Part shown: piece after piece, positions 1 through 8,995 of the stretch | Layout: the number at the start of each line of letters is the position of its first letter | How positions within the stretch are numbered: the first letter of the stretch is position 1 | NCBI RefSeq assembly: GCF_030295385.1 | Contig: NZ_AP027079.1 | Span: 868,001-932,000, forward strand | Length of the DNA: 64,000 bases | Source of the DNA: Geothrix oryzae | GTDB taxonomy: Bacteria > Acidobacteriota > Holophagae > Holophagales > Holophagaceae | Direction of reading: 5' to 3' | Program-made: the position numbers and the translations under genes | The notes under the pieces: model-generated | Told to the model about the DNA's origin: nothing | Database searches by the model: none | Seen by the model: only the letters and a program-made list of their open reading frames with translations

Positions 1-261
1 AAGGAGCTGGCGCGCCAGATCAGCGCGAAGGCCGTGCAGCCCTGCAAGCCCGAGGTGGCCAACCGCCACAGCGGGTACCTGGTCGGCGGCACCAGCCCCC
101 TGGGCACGAAAAAAGCCATGCCCATCCATGCCGAGGCCACGATCTTCGACCTGGACCGCATCTACCTCAACGGCGGCAGCCGGGGCTTCCTCGTCGGCCT
201 CAATCCCAAGGACCTGGACAAAGTGCTGAAGGTAAGCCGCGTGTCTGTGGCGGTCCCGTAG
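1..261 (+). CDS. ybaK: Cys-tRNA(Pro)/aminoacyl-tRNA deacylase YbaK family, C-terminal part
   Basis: The reading frame is already open at base 1, so the start lies outside the window; 86 codons are visible before TAG. The visible part contains the GYLVGGTSPLGTKK stretch, matching the conserved glycine-rich substrate loop of YbaK/EbsC proteins, followed by the usual DLDRIYLNGGSRGFLVGLNP end. YbaK hydrolyses Cys mischarged on tRNA-Pro in the cytoplasm. The gene is separated from the next by an inverted repeat and is probably the last of its transcript. Confidence 0.8.
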   Translation, partial: KELARQISAKAVQPCKPEVANRHSGYLVGGTSPLGTKKAMPIHAEATIFDLDRIYLNGGSRGFLVGLNPKDLDKVLKVSRVSVAVP

Positions 262-288
262 GCGTTGGCCCATCTGGGCGTGTGGTTA

Positions 289-359
289 ACCACAGAGGTC
301 GCAGAGATCGATTGGAAGGTTCACCGTTCTTTCTCTGCGTCCTCTGCGACCTCTGCGGT
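289..359. repeat. Intergenic inverted repeat (CACAGAGG type)
   Basis: Arms 289-306 and 342-359 are reverse complements over 18 bases with one mismatch, separated by 35 bases. Each arm is itself a repeated CAGAGGTCGCAGAG-like run. Similar repeats occur between genes in many unrelated bacteria. It lies between two co-directional genes with no T-tract, so a terminator role is not shown. Confidence 0.6.
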
Positions 360-399
360 AAAAAAGGAAGTTCGTTCCCCACCGTCTTCGGAGGTTTCC

Positions 400-1356
400 A
401 TGACGCACGCCAAGCGACCCCTGGGCCGCACCGGCCTCTCGATCTCGCCGCTGGTCTTCGGCGGCAATGTGTTCGGCTGGACCGCCGACAAGCAGACCTC
501 CTTTGATCTCCTCGACCGCTTCACCGGCGCGGGTTTCGAGACGGTGGATACCGCCGATGTGTACTCGGCCTGGAAGCCCGGCAATGTCGGCGGCGAGTCG
601 GAAACCATCCTCGGCGAGTGGATGCGGGCCCGCGGTTGCCGCGACCGCATCATCCTAATCACCAAGGTCGGCATGGAGATGGGGCCGGGCCGGAAGGGGC
701 TGTCGGGGACCTGGATCGAGCGCGCGGTGGAGGATTCCCTGCGTCGCCTCCAGACCGACCATCTCGATGTCTACCTGTCCCACAAGTACGACCCGGAGGC
801 GCCGCACGAGGAAACGCTCGCGGCCTACCAGAAGCTGATCGCGGCGGGCAAGGTGCGGGCCATCGGCGCCTCGAACTTCGATGCGACCCAGCTGGGCGCG
901 GCCCTGGAGGTCGCGGCGGAGAAGGGCCTGCCGCGCTACGAGATCCTGCAGCCCGAATACAACCTGTACGACCGCAAGAGCTTCGATGGCGCCCTGCGCG
1001 ACCTGTCGATGGCCGAGGGGCTTGGGGTCATCACCTACTACAGCCTCGCGCGGGGATTCCTCAGCGGCAAATACCGGGGCGAAGCCGATCTGGGGCTGAG
1101 CCCGCGGGGCGGCGGGGTCAAGGCCTACCTCAACGAGCGGGGCTTCCGCATCCTCCAGGCGCTCGATGAAGTGGCCTCCCGGCACGGGGCGAAGCCTGCG
1201 GAAGTCTCGCTGGCCTGGCTCATGGCCCGACCGGGGGTCACCGCCCCCATCGCCAGCGCCACCTCCCTGGATCAGCTGGACAGCCTGCTCCGGGCCGCAT
1301 CGCTGGCCTTGTCAGGCGAAGATGTCGCGGCCCTGGAGCTCGCGAGCCGGTATTAA
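400..1356 (+). CDS. Aldo/keto reductase
   Basis: A 318-aa protein of the aldo/keto reductase family, NAD(P)H-dependent oxidoreductases with a TIM barrel. The N-terminus has the family pattern LGRTGLSISPLVFGG. The catalytic tetrad is present: Asp and Tyr in DTADVY (about residues 50-55), Lys in LITKVG (about 89) and His in YLSHKY (about 128). The cofactor end is ASATSLDQL near the C-terminus. The ATG at 400 is preceded by GAGG; the frame is open further upstream to 265 but that part reads through the inverted repeat and is not protein-like. Substrate cannot be read from sequence. Confidence 0.88.
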   Translation: MTHAKRPLGRTGLSISPLVFGGNVFGWTADKQTSFDLLDRFTGAGFETVDTADVYSAWKPGNVGGESETILGEWMRARGCRDRIILITKVGMEMGPGRKGLSGTWIERAVEDSLRRLQTDHLDVYLSHKYDPEAPHEETLAAYQKLIAAGKVRAIGASNFDATQLGAALEVAAEKGLPRYEILQPEYNLYDRKSFDGALRDLSMAEGLGVITYYSLARGFLSGKYRGEADLGLSPRGGGVKAYLNERGFRILQALDEVASRHGAKPAEVSLAWLMARPGVTAPIASATSLDQLDSLLRAASLALSGEDVAALELASRY

Positions 1357-1389
1357 AGGCTTCCGCGAGGGCGGAGGCCGATCCACGGG

Positions 1390-2028
1390 CTACTTCCCGT
1401 CCCGCTCGAAGGCCTTCACCAGCCAGGGCAGGGCCGCGGCCAGATCGGCTGCCGACGAGAGCTCGAGCTTGTGGGTGAGGCGGTCCTTCTTCTTGGAGCC
1501 GCCAGTGTCCTTGAGGCGGCCGGAGAGATCCTTCACGGTGGCCGGGTCGCCCAGGGCGAGGCCCAGGTCCAGGCGGGAGACGAAGGGCCTGATCTCTGCG
1601 AAGACATGGTTCCGGTAGAAGGGGACGAGGGTCTCGCAGGGGCAGACCCTCACCTCCTTCCCGAGACCCCGGGCCAGCGCGACGACCTGCTCGAACAGGG
1701 GACGGAGGTGCGCCTTCTTCCCGCCGTACTGGGCGTCCACATACCCAGGGGCCGCGGCGAGGTAGCCTTCCGGCGTGTCGTCAAAGGCGTGGCCCGGTGC
1801 GGCCGCGGCCCGCTGGGCCACGAACCCGGCCTGGTTGGTGCCGAGGCCCTGTGTTTTCAGCCAGGCCAGGCGGGCCTTGGCCTCGGTCGGACCCTCGGCC
1901 TTCACCCGCGCCACCCAGGCCTCCAGGGAGTGCCCGGTCTTCGCCTCCAGGTTGGCCAGGATGCTCTGGACATAGGCCACGCTTGGGTGCAGGTCGTAGG
2001 AGGCGGAGGTGCTCGCTGGCTTGGACAT
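1390..2028 (-). CDS. DUF4287/DUF5655 domain protein
   Basis: A 212-aa protein on the minus strand. Residues about 10-75 resemble DUF4287 (SVAYVQSILANLEAKTG, TEAKARLAWLK, LGTNQAGFVAQ) and residues about 95-205 resemble DUF5655 (LRPLFEQVVALARGLGKEV, FAEIRPF, KLELSSAADL). These two domains often occur together; DUF5655 is often taken as a predicted transporter/PDDEXK-like unit and no reaction is established. I chose the ATG at 2028 because GGAG lies six bases before it; an upstream ATG at 2067 lacks this. It is convergent with the reductase gene. Confidence 0.75.
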   Translation of the reverse strand: MSKPASTSASYDLHPSVAYVQSILANLEAKTGHSLEAWVARVKAEGPTEAKARLAWLKTQGLGTNQAGFVAQRAAAAPGHAFDDTPEGYLAAAPGYVDAQYGGKKAHLRPLFEQVVALARGLGKEVRVCPCETLVPFYRNHVFAEIRPFVSRLDLGLALGDPATVKDLSGRLKDTGGSKKKDRLTHKLELSSAADLAAALPWLVKAFERDGK

Positions 2029-2156
2029 GGGGAACTCCGGGGCAAGTGTAGCTGTGATCACCGTCATCGTTTCCCCTCCTCCGGCCCCGGGGGCGTGCTA
2101 CCTTCCCTCCCAACCTATCCAATCCAATCCACCTCACCCCGTTCTCGGAGTCTTCC

Positions 2157-4088
2157 ATGAGCGATGTGGAAATCAGCATTACCCAGCAGAAGACCATCGA
2201 GGCGCTGCAGAAGGGCGAGGCGGCGATTCCCATGCGGGGCTGGCTGGCCAAGCAGGCCGCCATCAACTATGAGGTGGAGCGCGCCCTGGCCGAGGAGGAT
2301 CCCGCGGCCTTCTGGGGCGACAAGGCCAGGGCCCTGGATTGGCATGAGCCCTGGACGGAAGTCTTCCAGTTCAAGGCGCCCAACCACGCCTGGTTCGTCG
2401 GTGGAAAGCTCAACGCCACGGTGAACTGCATCGATCGCCATGTGCACAGCGACCGCCGCAACAAGGCGGCGCTGCTGTGGGTGGGGGAGGATGGCGACGA
2501 GCGGGCCTATACCTACAACCGGCTCTACCGCGAGATGAACCGCTTCGCGAACACGCTCAAGCGCCTGGGTGTGAAAAAGGGCGACCGGGTGATCCTCTAC
2601 ATGCCCCTCACGCCCGAGGGCATCATTTCCATGCTGGCCTGCGCCCGCATCGGCGCCATCCACAGCGTGGTCTACGCGGGCATGGGCGCGCTGGCCCTGC
2701 GCACCCGCATCGAGGATGCCGGGGCCAAGGTGGTGGTCTGCTCGGACTTCACCTACCGCCGGGGCAAGGCCATCGCCCTCAAGCCCATCGTCGACGAGGC
2801 CGTGCGCGACCTGTCCTCGGTGGACCATGTCATCGTGCACCGGCGGGGCTCCCGGCCCGGCGACGCCCCCGTCACCTTCGCCAGCGAGCGCGAGAAGGAC
2901 TTCTACGACATCCAGCAGGGGCGCGAGATCCACTGCGATCCGGAAATGGTGGATTCCGAGCATCCCCTGTTCATCCTCTACACCAGCGGGACGACGGGAA
3001 AACCGAAGGGCGTCGTCCACACCACGGGCGGCTATCTGGTGGGCGTGAACTACCTGAGCAGGGCCTTCTACCAGATCCAGGAGCGCGACATCTACTGGAG
3101 CACCTCCGACATCGGCTGGGTGGTGGGCCACAGCTTCATCGTCTACGGCCCCATGAGCATCGGCGCCACGATCCTCTGCCGCGAGGGGGCGCCGGACTAC
3201 CCCAGCCCGGAGGTCACCTGGGAGATCTGCGAGCGCTTCGGGGTGAATGTGATGTTCACGGCCCCCACGGCCGTCCGCATGTGGATGAGCCACGGGGCTG
3301 AGGCACCCGGGAAGTTCGACCTCAGCAAGCTGCGCCTCATGGCCTGCGCCGGCGAGCCCCTGAATCCGGAAGCCCACCGCTGGGCCCAGAAGCACCTGGT
3401 GGGGCAGGGCAATGGCCAGGTCGTGGACAACTGGTGGCAGACCGAGATCGCAGGGCCGGTCATCGGCACCTTGCCCACCTTCGAGGCCCGGCCGGGCAAA
3501 GCTGGCAAGGCCCTTCCCGGCGCCCAGCTCGCGGTGGTGAACCGGGACGGTTCGCCCGTGCCTGACGGCCAGGGCGGGCTGCTGGTCGTTAAGTTCCCGC
3601 TGCCCTACATGCTCCGCACGATCTGGAACGACCACAAGCGCTACGAGGACTACTGGAAGGACATCCCCGGCTGCTACAGCGCGGGCGATGTCGCGGTGAA
3701 GGATGCCGACGGCTACATCGCCGTGCTGGGCCGGGCCGACGATGTGCTGAATGTGGCGGGCCACCGCATCGGCACCGCCGATGTGGAAGGTTCGCTCATC
3801 CGCCACCCCGCTGTGGCCGAGAGCGCCGTGGTGGGTCTGCCCGATCCCATCAAGGGCGAGCGCATCATGGCCTTCGTGGTCGTGAAGGCGGGTGTGTCCA
3901 CGGGACCGGGCCTCATCGCCAGCCTCAAGGATCATGTCCGGGAGGACCTCGGCGGCATCGCCATGCCCAGCGAAATCGAGATCCGGGCCAGCCTGCCCAA
4001 GACCCGCTCCGGCAAGATCGTCCGCCGGGCCCTCCGGGCCGAGGCCCTGGGCCAGGATCCGGGCGATCTCAGCACCCTGGCGGATTGA
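2157..4088 (+). CDS. Acetyl/propionyl-CoA synthetase family (AMP-forming)
   Basis: A 643-aa cytoplasmic enzyme that activates a short carboxylic acid to its acyl-CoA through an acyl-AMP. The N-terminal ACS domain (FWGDKARALDWHEPWTEVF) is followed by the AMP-binding core with TSGTTGKPKG (about residue 278), DNWWQTE (about 425), which holds the acid-pocket Trp of acetyl-CoA synthetases, and the C-terminal LPKTRSGKIVRR with the lysine that is acetylated in this family. Length fits Acs (about 650). CGGAG precedes the ATG. Acetate is the likeliest substrate, but propionate cannot be excluded. Confidence 0.88.
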   Translation: MSDVEISITQQKTIEALQKGEAAIPMRGWLAKQAAINYEVERALAEEDPAAFWGDKARALDWHEPWTEVFQFKAPNHAWFVGGKLNATVNCIDRHVHSDRRNKAALLWVGEDGDERAYTYNRLYREMNRFANTLKRLGVKKGDRVILYMPLTPEGIISMLACARIGAIHSVVYAGMGALALRTRIEDAGAKVVVCSDFTYRRGKAIALKPIVDEAVRDLSSVDHVIVHRRGSRPGDAPVTFASEREKDFYDIQQGREIHCDPEMVDSEHPLFILYTSGTTGKPKGVVHTTGGYLVGVNYLSRAFYQIQERDIYWSTSDIGWVVGHSFIVYGPMSIGATILCREGAPDYPSPEVTWEICERFGVNVMFTAPTAVRMWMSHGAEAPGKFDLSKLRLMACAGEPLNPEAHRWAQKHLVGQGNGQVVDNWWQTEIAGPVIGTLPTFEARPGKAGKALPGAQLAVVNRDGSPVPDGQGGLLVVKFPLPYMLRTIWNDHKRYEDYWKDIPGCYSAGDVAVKDADGYIAVLGRADDVLNVAGHRIGTADVEGSLIRHPAVAESAVVGLPDPIKGERIMAFVVVKAGVSTGPGLIASLKDHVREDLGGIAMPSEIEIRASLPKTRSGKIVRRALRAEALGQDPGDLSTLAD

Positions 4089-4096
4089 TGCTGTCT

Positions 4097-4133
4097 GGGG
4101 GTGTTCGCGCCGCTTCGCTGCGCGAACACCCCC
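4097..4133. terminator. Strong hairpin after the acyl-CoA synthetase gene
   Basis: Perfect 14-base arms 4097-4110 and 4120-4133 with a nine-base loop, 9 bases after the stop codon. There is no run of T after it, so this may be an intergenic repeat hairpin that ends or protects the transcript and not a classical intrinsic terminator. Confidence 0.5.
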
Positions 4134-4312
4134 GGGCCCCCGCGCTCGGCCCGGCGGAGCCGTGCCTCGCTTCAGCTCTTCTCTATCTCAGGGTCGGGTG
4201 AAAAAAAGCGGACCTCGGCTCTGGCCTCCTCCCCTCTGATGGATCCATGCTCGGAGCGGGCCCGGGGACGCCGTCGATGGATCCCGGCTGGGCCTCCTCC
4301 CTTGGAGCCGTC

Positions 4313-4789
4313 ATGCCTCCTCTGAACCACCTCCACCCCGCGATCGTGCACTTTCCCATCGCCCTGCTGGCGACCGCTCCGCTGCTCTTCGTGCTGGGGG
4401 GCCTCTGGCCGGCCCAGCGCCGGGGAATCCATGCCTCGGCGCTGCTCCTGCTCCTGCTGGGCCTCCTGGGGGCGCTGGCAGCCCTGGCGACGGGGGAAGC
4501 CGCGGAGAACCTCGCCCACCGGACGCCGGAGCTGAGGGCCGCCCTGGATCAGCACCAGATCTCGGCGCAGTGGACCGTGGCCATCTTCGGCTGCCTGGCG
4601 GCCACCTGGCTCGGGTACCTCGGGCTGGTCCGCTTCCGCCGCTGGAGCCTCACTCCAGGTGTGGCCCGGTTCCTGTTCCTGCTCTGGCTGCTGGTCAGTG
4701 CCCTGGGGGTGGCCGCGCTGCTCCGCACGGGGCACCAGGGCGGCCACATGGTCCACGATCTGCATACCCACGGGGGCGAGGCGCCTTGA
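4313..4789 (+). CDS. DUF2231 four-helix membrane protein
   Basis: A 158-aa protein with four hydrophobic segments and the DUF2231 hallmark HPAIVHFPIAL near the N-terminus. A His-rich end (GHQGGHMVHDLHTHGG) could bind metal or haem. The family is membrane-bound with no proven enzyme activity and often sits near respiratory or haem genes. I chose ATG 4313 because GGAG lies six bases upstream and the HPAIVHF motif then starts at residue 8; the frame is open to 4247. It is 25 bases before the permease gene and may be co-transcribed with it. Confidence 0.75.
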   Translation: MPPLNHLHPAIVHFPIALLATAPLLFVLGGLWPAQRRGIHASALLLLLLGLLGALAALATGEAAENLAHRTPELRAALDQHQISAQWTVAIFGCLAATWLGYLGLVRFRRWSLTPGVARFLFLLWLLVSALGVAALLRTGHQGGHMVHDLHTHGGEAP

Positions 4790-4814
4790 GCGCCGCTCCG
4801 GTTAGGCTGGTGGG

Positions 4815-6029
4815 ATGAAGCCCCGCCAATACGCCGTCCTCCTGCTCCTCGGCTTCGCGTCGGGCCTTCCGCTCTTCCTCACGGGCTCGACGCTGAAGGC
4901 CTGGATGACGGATGAAGGACTGAGTCTCGCCACCATCGGGCTCTTCAGCTTCGTGACGCTGCCCTACAGTCTGAAGGTGTTCTGGGCGCCCTTCCTGGAT
5001 CGCTACGCCCTGCCGGGATTCGGCCGGCGGCGGGGCTGGATGCTGGCCATGCAGGCGGCCATGGCGGTGGCCCTGGCCCTGCTGGCGCTCAGCGAACCGC
5101 ACCTGGACCTCCTGCGCGTGGTGATCCTGGCCCTGGCCGTGGCCGTCACCAGCGCCACCTTCGACATCGCCGTGGATGCCTGGCGGGCCGAGGCCCTGGA
5201 CCAGAAGCACCTGGGGCTCGGCAACAGCATCCACATCGCCGCCTACCGCGTGGCCATGCTGGTGAGCGGTGGCCTGGCCATGATCCTGGCCCAGGTCTTC
5301 GGCTGGCGGGTCACCTACCTGGGCATGGCCGGCCTCACCCTGCTGGGGATGGTCGGCACCTGGCTGGCCATGAACACGGACGCTGTGGCCCAGGCGCCGC
5401 GCTCCTTGCAGGAGGCCGTCTCCGGCCCCCTCCGGGACCTGCTTCAGCGCAAGGGCATCGGCTACCTGCTGGCCTTCGCCGTGTTCTACAAGCTGGGGGA
5501 CTGGCTGGCGGAAGCCATGACCATGCCCTTCCTGATGCGGGGCATGGGGTTCACCAAGATGCAGATCGGCACGGTGCAGAAGACCACCGCCATGGTGGCC
5601 ATCATCCTGGGGGGCCTGATCGGCGGATGGATGCTGATGCGCATGAGCCTGCGCAAAGCCCTCTGGACCTGCGGCTTCGTCCAGGCGGGCAGCATCCTGG
5701 GCTTCTGGGCCATCTCCATGCTGGGCCGGCACCTGCCTCTGCTGGTGGCCGCGAACACCCTGGAGAACCTCGCCTACGGCATGGGCGGCAGCGCGCTCGT
5801 GGCGCTGCTCATGGGCAGCTGCAACCGCTCGTACACGGGCACCCAATACGCCCTCTTCAGCGCCCTGACGGCCCTGCCCCGCACGGTCTTCGGCGGCCTC
5901 ACGGGCTTCATGGCGGAATCCTACGGCTGGAAGCTCTACTTCCCCGTCTGCGCCGCGGCGGCCATTCCGGGCCTGCTGCTGCTGCTGCTGTGGGATCGCT
6001 GGGGGCTCCCTGAAACCGACGAGGCATGA
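4815..6029 (+). CDS. ampG: AmpG-like muropeptide MFS permease
   Basis: A 404-aa major facilitator protein with about 12 membrane segments. The N-terminus matches AmpG permeases: LLLGFASGLPLFLTGSTLKAWMTDEG, split here by LSLATIGLFSF, and FWAPFLDRY. AmpG brings GlcNAc-anhydroMurNAc peptides from the periplasm back to the cytoplasm for wall recycling. The end LPETDEA is soluble. No other cell-wall recycling gene is adjacent, so the substrate rests on similarity alone. Confidence 0.82.
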   Translation: MKPRQYAVLLLLGFASGLPLFLTGSTLKAWMTDEGLSLATIGLFSFVTLPYSLKVFWAPFLDRYALPGFGRRRGWMLAMQAAMAVALALLALSEPHLDLLRVVILALAVAVTSATFDIAVDAWRAEALDQKHLGLGNSIHIAAYRVAMLVSGGLAMILAQVFGWRVTYLGMAGLTLLGMVGTWLAMNTDAVAQAPRSLQEAVSGPLRDLLQRKGIGYLLAFAVFYKLGDWLAEAMTMPFLMRGMGFTKMQIGTVQKTTAMVAIILGGLIGGWMLMRMSLRKALWTCGFVQAGSILGFWAISMLGRHLPLLVAANTLENLAYGMGGSALVALLMGSCNRSYTGTQYALFSALTALPRTVFGGLTGFMAESYGWKLYFPVCAAAAIPGLLLLLLWDRWGLPETDEA

Positions 6030-6054
6030 CACAGTCGTCTCCACGGGAGGTTCC

Positions 6055-6654
6055 ATGATCCGCTTTGCCCTTCTTGGCGCCCTGGCCCTCGGCGGTCCGT
6101 CCCTGGCGGCCCAGGGGCCGCTGCCCAAGCCGCTGCCCAAGCCGGCGGCCGAGCCCGCCAAGCCGCCTGCGCCTCGCAGCTCGAATCCCATCAAGGAGGT
6201 GGTCCGGGCGGACCTGGGCCCGGCCGAGGTCGGAACCCCCGAGGCGCTCACGGCTTCGCTCTACGCCTTCATCTCGGGGCCGAAGGATCAGAAGCGGGAC
6301 ATCGAGAAGATCCGGGCGCTGTTCCATCCCCAGGCCCGCCTGATGGTGGCGGCCCGGCACCCGGAGCACGGGGCCTTCCTGCGCCCCCTGGAGCTGGAGG
6401 CCTTTCTGTCCTTCGCCATCCCCCAGTGGGAGAAGGGGTTCTTCGAACGGAGCACGGCCGTGTCCGTCCAGAAGCAGGACGGAGTCGCCCAGGTCTGGTC
6501 TCCCTACGACATCCGCCTCGCCGCCGACGGGCCCGCGATGTACACGGGCGTCAACGCGCTGCAGTGCGCCTGGGACGGGAAGCGGTGGTGGATCACCCAC
6601 CTCGCGTTCCAGAGCCAGGCCACGGCGGCCCTGGGCGCCGATCCGGGGAAGTGA
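6055..6654 (+). CDS. Secreted SnoaL/NTF2-like hypothetical protein
   Basis: A 199-aa protein beginning with a signal peptide (MIRFALLGALALGGPSLAAQG), then a Pro/Lys-rich linker (PLPKPLPKP) and a globular domain at about residues 60-190. The pattern ALFHPQARLM, FLRPLELEAFLSFAIPQWEKGFFER and WDGKRWWITHLAFQ is that of nuclear-transport-factor-2-like pockets. It would be periplasmic. Function is unknown. GGAGG precedes the ATG. It converges with the rhodanese gene, stop against stop without a gap. Confidence 0.7.
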   Translation: MIRFALLGALALGGPSLAAQGPLPKPLPKPAAEPAKPPAPRSSNPIKEVVRADLGPAEVGTPEALTASLYAFISGPKDQKRDIEKIRALFHPQARLMVAARHPEHGAFLRPLELEAFLSFAIPQWEKGFFERSTAVSVQKQDGVAQVWSPYDIRLAADGPAMYTGVNALQCAWDGKRWWITHLAFQSQATAALGADPGK

Positions 6655-7125
6655 CTACTTCGCCAGGGGCCGGCTGTCGCTGCGCCAGGCCTTCAACCCG
6701 CCCTTGAGGACATAGATCCAGCGGAACCCCCGGGCCAGGAGGAGGTCGAGGGCCTGGTGGGAGAGGAGATCCGTCTCGTCCACCAGGACGAGCGCGCGCT
6801 TGGCGGCCGGATCCGGGACTTCAAAGCGCCGGGTGAGGTCCGGGAAGGGGACATGCAGGCTGCCCCGGATGTGGCCTCCGCGGAAGGCCTCGGGGCTCCG
6901 CAGGTCCACGATCAGGACGCCGGGGCCCTGCAGCAGCTCTTCGACCTGCACGGGCGTCAGCACGGGGCGGTTCCTGCCGCGATGCCAGGACTGGATCCGC
7001 GGCAGGGCCACCACGATCAATACGATCAGGCAAAGGCCGGCAAACACCGCGCCCGGCAGAAAGGGGTAGGTCTTCATCCACCGTTCCAGGACGGACGGAT
7101 CGGCGAAGCAGGCGGTGGCAAACAT
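6655..7125 (-). CDS. Membrane-anchored rhodanese-like protein lacking the active-site Cys
   Basis: A 156-aa protein: one N-terminal membrane segment (about residues 22-44, PGAVFAGLCLIVLIVVALP) then a rhodanese domain (VLIVDLRSPEAFRGGHIRGSLHVPF and FRWIYVLKGGLKAWR). In active rhodaneses a Cys opens the loop after the central strand; here the strand reads ALVLVDETD, with Asp in its place. It is thus likely a non-catalytic binding module. ATG 7125 follows GAGGG; a GTG at 7143 is a weaker alternative. Confidence 0.75.
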   Translation of the reverse strand: MFATACFADPSVLERWMKTYPFLPGAVFAGLCLIVLIVVALPRIQSWHRGRNRPVLTPVQVEELLQGPGVLIVDLRSPEAFRGGHIRGSLHVPFPDLTRRFEVPDPAAKRALVLVDETDLLSHQALDLLLARGFRWIYVLKGGLKAWRSDSRPLAK

Positions 7126-7161
7126 GGGGCCCTCGGGATTCACCGCGAGGATGCGCCCGCC

Positions 7162-8178
7162 TCAGTACCCTGGCAAGCCCAAAGAGGCGGCCAGGGCCCG
7201 GAAGGCCTCGGGAATGGGGGCTTCCGCGTGGATGCGCACCCCGGTTTCCGGGTGGTCCACGGAGAGCTTCCAGGCGTGCAGGGCCGGATGGGGCAGCAGC
7301 AGGGCTTCGCCGTCCACATCCTTCCAGCGGCCCGGGCCGCCGTAGAGGGGATCACCCATGAGCGGGGCCCGCAGGTGGGCGAGGTGGACGCGGATCTGGT
7401 GGGTGCGGCCCGTGAGCAGCTCGCACTCCACCAGGGCGATGCTCGAGGTGCGCGCCAGCACGCGGATGCGGGTCTGGGCGGGACGCCCGCCCTCGGCCAC
7501 GACCATGCGCAGGCGGTCCTGCTTGTGGCGCGCGATGGGCTCGTCGATCAGCAGGCTGCCCAGCTGGGGCAGGCGCGGGGAATGGCGTACCAGGGCCAGG
7601 TAGCGCTTCTCCACGGTGCGGGCCTTGAACTGGGCCTGGATGGCGCGCTGGGCCTCGGCGGTCTTGGCCAGGCAGAGGCAGCCCGTGGTGTAGCGGTCGA
7701 GGCGGTGCACGAGGCCCGGCCAGCCCGTGGCCACATCTTCGGCCAGTTCCCCGGTCTCCTCCCCAATCTCCCCCTCAGTCTCTTCCGCTTCCTCGTCCCT
7801 GGCGTCAAGCACCACCGGCGTCTTGAGGCGATGGAGCAGGGCGTTCACGATGGTGCCTCCGGCATGGCCGGGGCCCGGATGCACGACCATGCCCGCGGGC
7901 TTGTCCACGATCCATAGATGGGCGTCCTCGAACAGGGAGGGCAGGTCGATGGCCTCGGCCTCCAGGTGCGCGGCCGGCACCGGGATCACCGGAAGCTCGG
8001 TCTCGACCCGATCGCCCGGCCGCAGGCGCACGCCGCCCTTGGTCACCGGCTGCCCGTTCACCTTGATCTCGCCCAGCCGCACATGGGCATCCCAGCGGGC
8101 GCGGGGAATCTCGGGGAAGCGGTCCGCGAGGAAGCGGTCCAGCCGTGGCGCGCCGTCCTCGGCGATGAGCTGCATCAT
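7162..8178 (-). CDS. RluA/RluD-family 23S rRNA pseudouridine synthase
   Basis: A 338-aa enzyme. An S4 RNA-binding domain (about residues 15-75, RARWDAHVRLGEIKVNGQPV) precedes the catalytic domain with HRLDRYTTG, whose Asp is the nucleophile that isomerises uridine in RNA. Length and domain order fit RluD/RluC. An acidic insert (about residues 135-155) rich in Glu lies before the active-site motif. The start ATG overlaps the lgt stop codon as ATGA, so the two genes form one transcript. Confidence 0.85.
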   Translation of the reverse strand: MMQLIAEDGAPRLDRFLADRFPEIPRARWDAHVRLGEIKVNGQPVTKGGVRLRPGDRVETELPVIPVPAAHLEAEAIDLPSLFEDAHLWIVDKPAGMVVHPGPGHAGGTIVNALLHRLKTPVVLDARDEEAEETEGEIGEETGELAEDVATGWPGLVHRLDRYTTGCLCLAKTAEAQRAIQAQFKARTVEKRYLALVRHSPRLPQLGSLLIDEPIARHKQDRLRMVVAEGGRPAQTRIRVLARTSSIALVECELLTGRTHQIRVHLAHLRAPLMGDPLYGGPGRWKDVDGEALLLPHPALHAWKLSVDHPETGVRIHAEAPIPEAFRALAASLGLPGY

Positions 8179-8969
8179 GTCGTCCCCTTGCGGCGGTTCC
8201 AGAAGATCCACAGGCCCAGGCCCAGCATCATGAAGGCGACCCCGGTGAGGCGCCCCGTGCTGAGCCAGGCCCAGCCCAGCCAGCCCGTGCCACGGTCGAT
8301 GTCGCCCCGCCAGGTTTCCGTGATGACGCGGCCCAGGCCCTCCACCAGGAAGTAGAGGGCGAAGATCTGGCCCTGGAAGGCCCGTTTCGGGCGGGCCAGC
8401 AGCAGGATGGCCATGACCGCCAGGTTGGCGGCGGTGTTGTAGAGCTGCACCGGGTGGAGCGGGATACCCAGGGGCGTGCCGCTGAAGGCGTGGGCCAGGG
8501 GATCCGTGAAGGTCGTGGCCCAGGAGGCGTGGCTTTCGGTGCCGTAGCAGCAGCCAGCGGAGAAGCAGCCCAGGCGGCCGATGGCCTGCCCCAGAGCGAC
8601 GCCGGGCACCAGGGCATCGCCCGTGATCCGCAGAGGGAGGCCCTGGCCCTTCCGGAGTTTCCAGAAGAACACGGCGGTGGCGGCGATGATGCCGCCGTGG
8701 ATGGCACCGCCGGCGCGCAGGGTGCCCAGAGAGAAGACCTCGCGCAGCGGCGCGCCGTTGATCAGATCCACCACGACCATGAGCAGCTTGGACCCGACGA
8801 TGGCCGCGATGAGCATGGCGATGGCCAGGTCCGTGATGGCGGCGGGGGCCAGGCCGTCGAGCCTGCCCTGCCGCTTGGCCAGGGCCGTTCCGGCGAAAAA
8901 GGCGATGGCCAGCAGCAGCCCGTAGGTGCCCAGGGGGAACGAACCTATCTCAAAAAGAACTGGATGCAT
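8175..8969 (-). CDS. lgt: Prolipoprotein diacylglyceryl transferase
   Basis: A 264-aa inner-membrane enzyme with about seven membrane segments that moves diacylglycerol from phosphatidylglycerol to the lipobox Cys of prolipoproteins. Visible family features are the HGGII motif (GGAIHGGIIAATAVF), the Lgt signature region GQAIGRLGCFSAGCCYG and the HPVQLYN segment. The signature differs from the enterobacterial GRIGNFING form, with Cys residues in place of Asn and acidic positions. The start at 8969 gives the usual N-terminus MHPVLFEIG; the frame runs open far upstream across the lpxD gene only as a shadow. Confidence 0.88.
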   Translation of the reverse strand: MHPVLFEIGSFPLGTYGLLLAIAFFAGTALAKRQGRLDGLAPAAITDLAIAMLIAAIVGSKLLMVVVDLINGAPLREVFSLGTLRAGGAIHGGIIAATAVFFWKLRKGQGLPLRITGDALVPGVALGQAIGRLGCFSAGCCYGTESHASWATTFTDPLAHAFSGTPLGIPLHPVQLYNTAANLAVMAILLLARPKRAFQGQIFALYFLVEGLGRVITETWRGDIDRGTGWLGWAWLSTGRLTGVAFMMLGLGLWIFWNRRKGTT

Positions 8970-8995
8970 GATGGATTCCGCACGGATGACTGGAA

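Noticed and set aside
2115-3935. 606-aa open frame on the minus strand
   Set aside because: It lies wholly opposite the acyl-CoA synthetase gene, is His/Gly-rich without any domain, and arises from GC-rich third positions.
4172-4771. Minus-strand 199-aa frame opposite the DUF2231 gene
   Set aside because: Gln/Arg-rich shadow of the membrane protein gene, which has the conserved HPAIVHFP motif.
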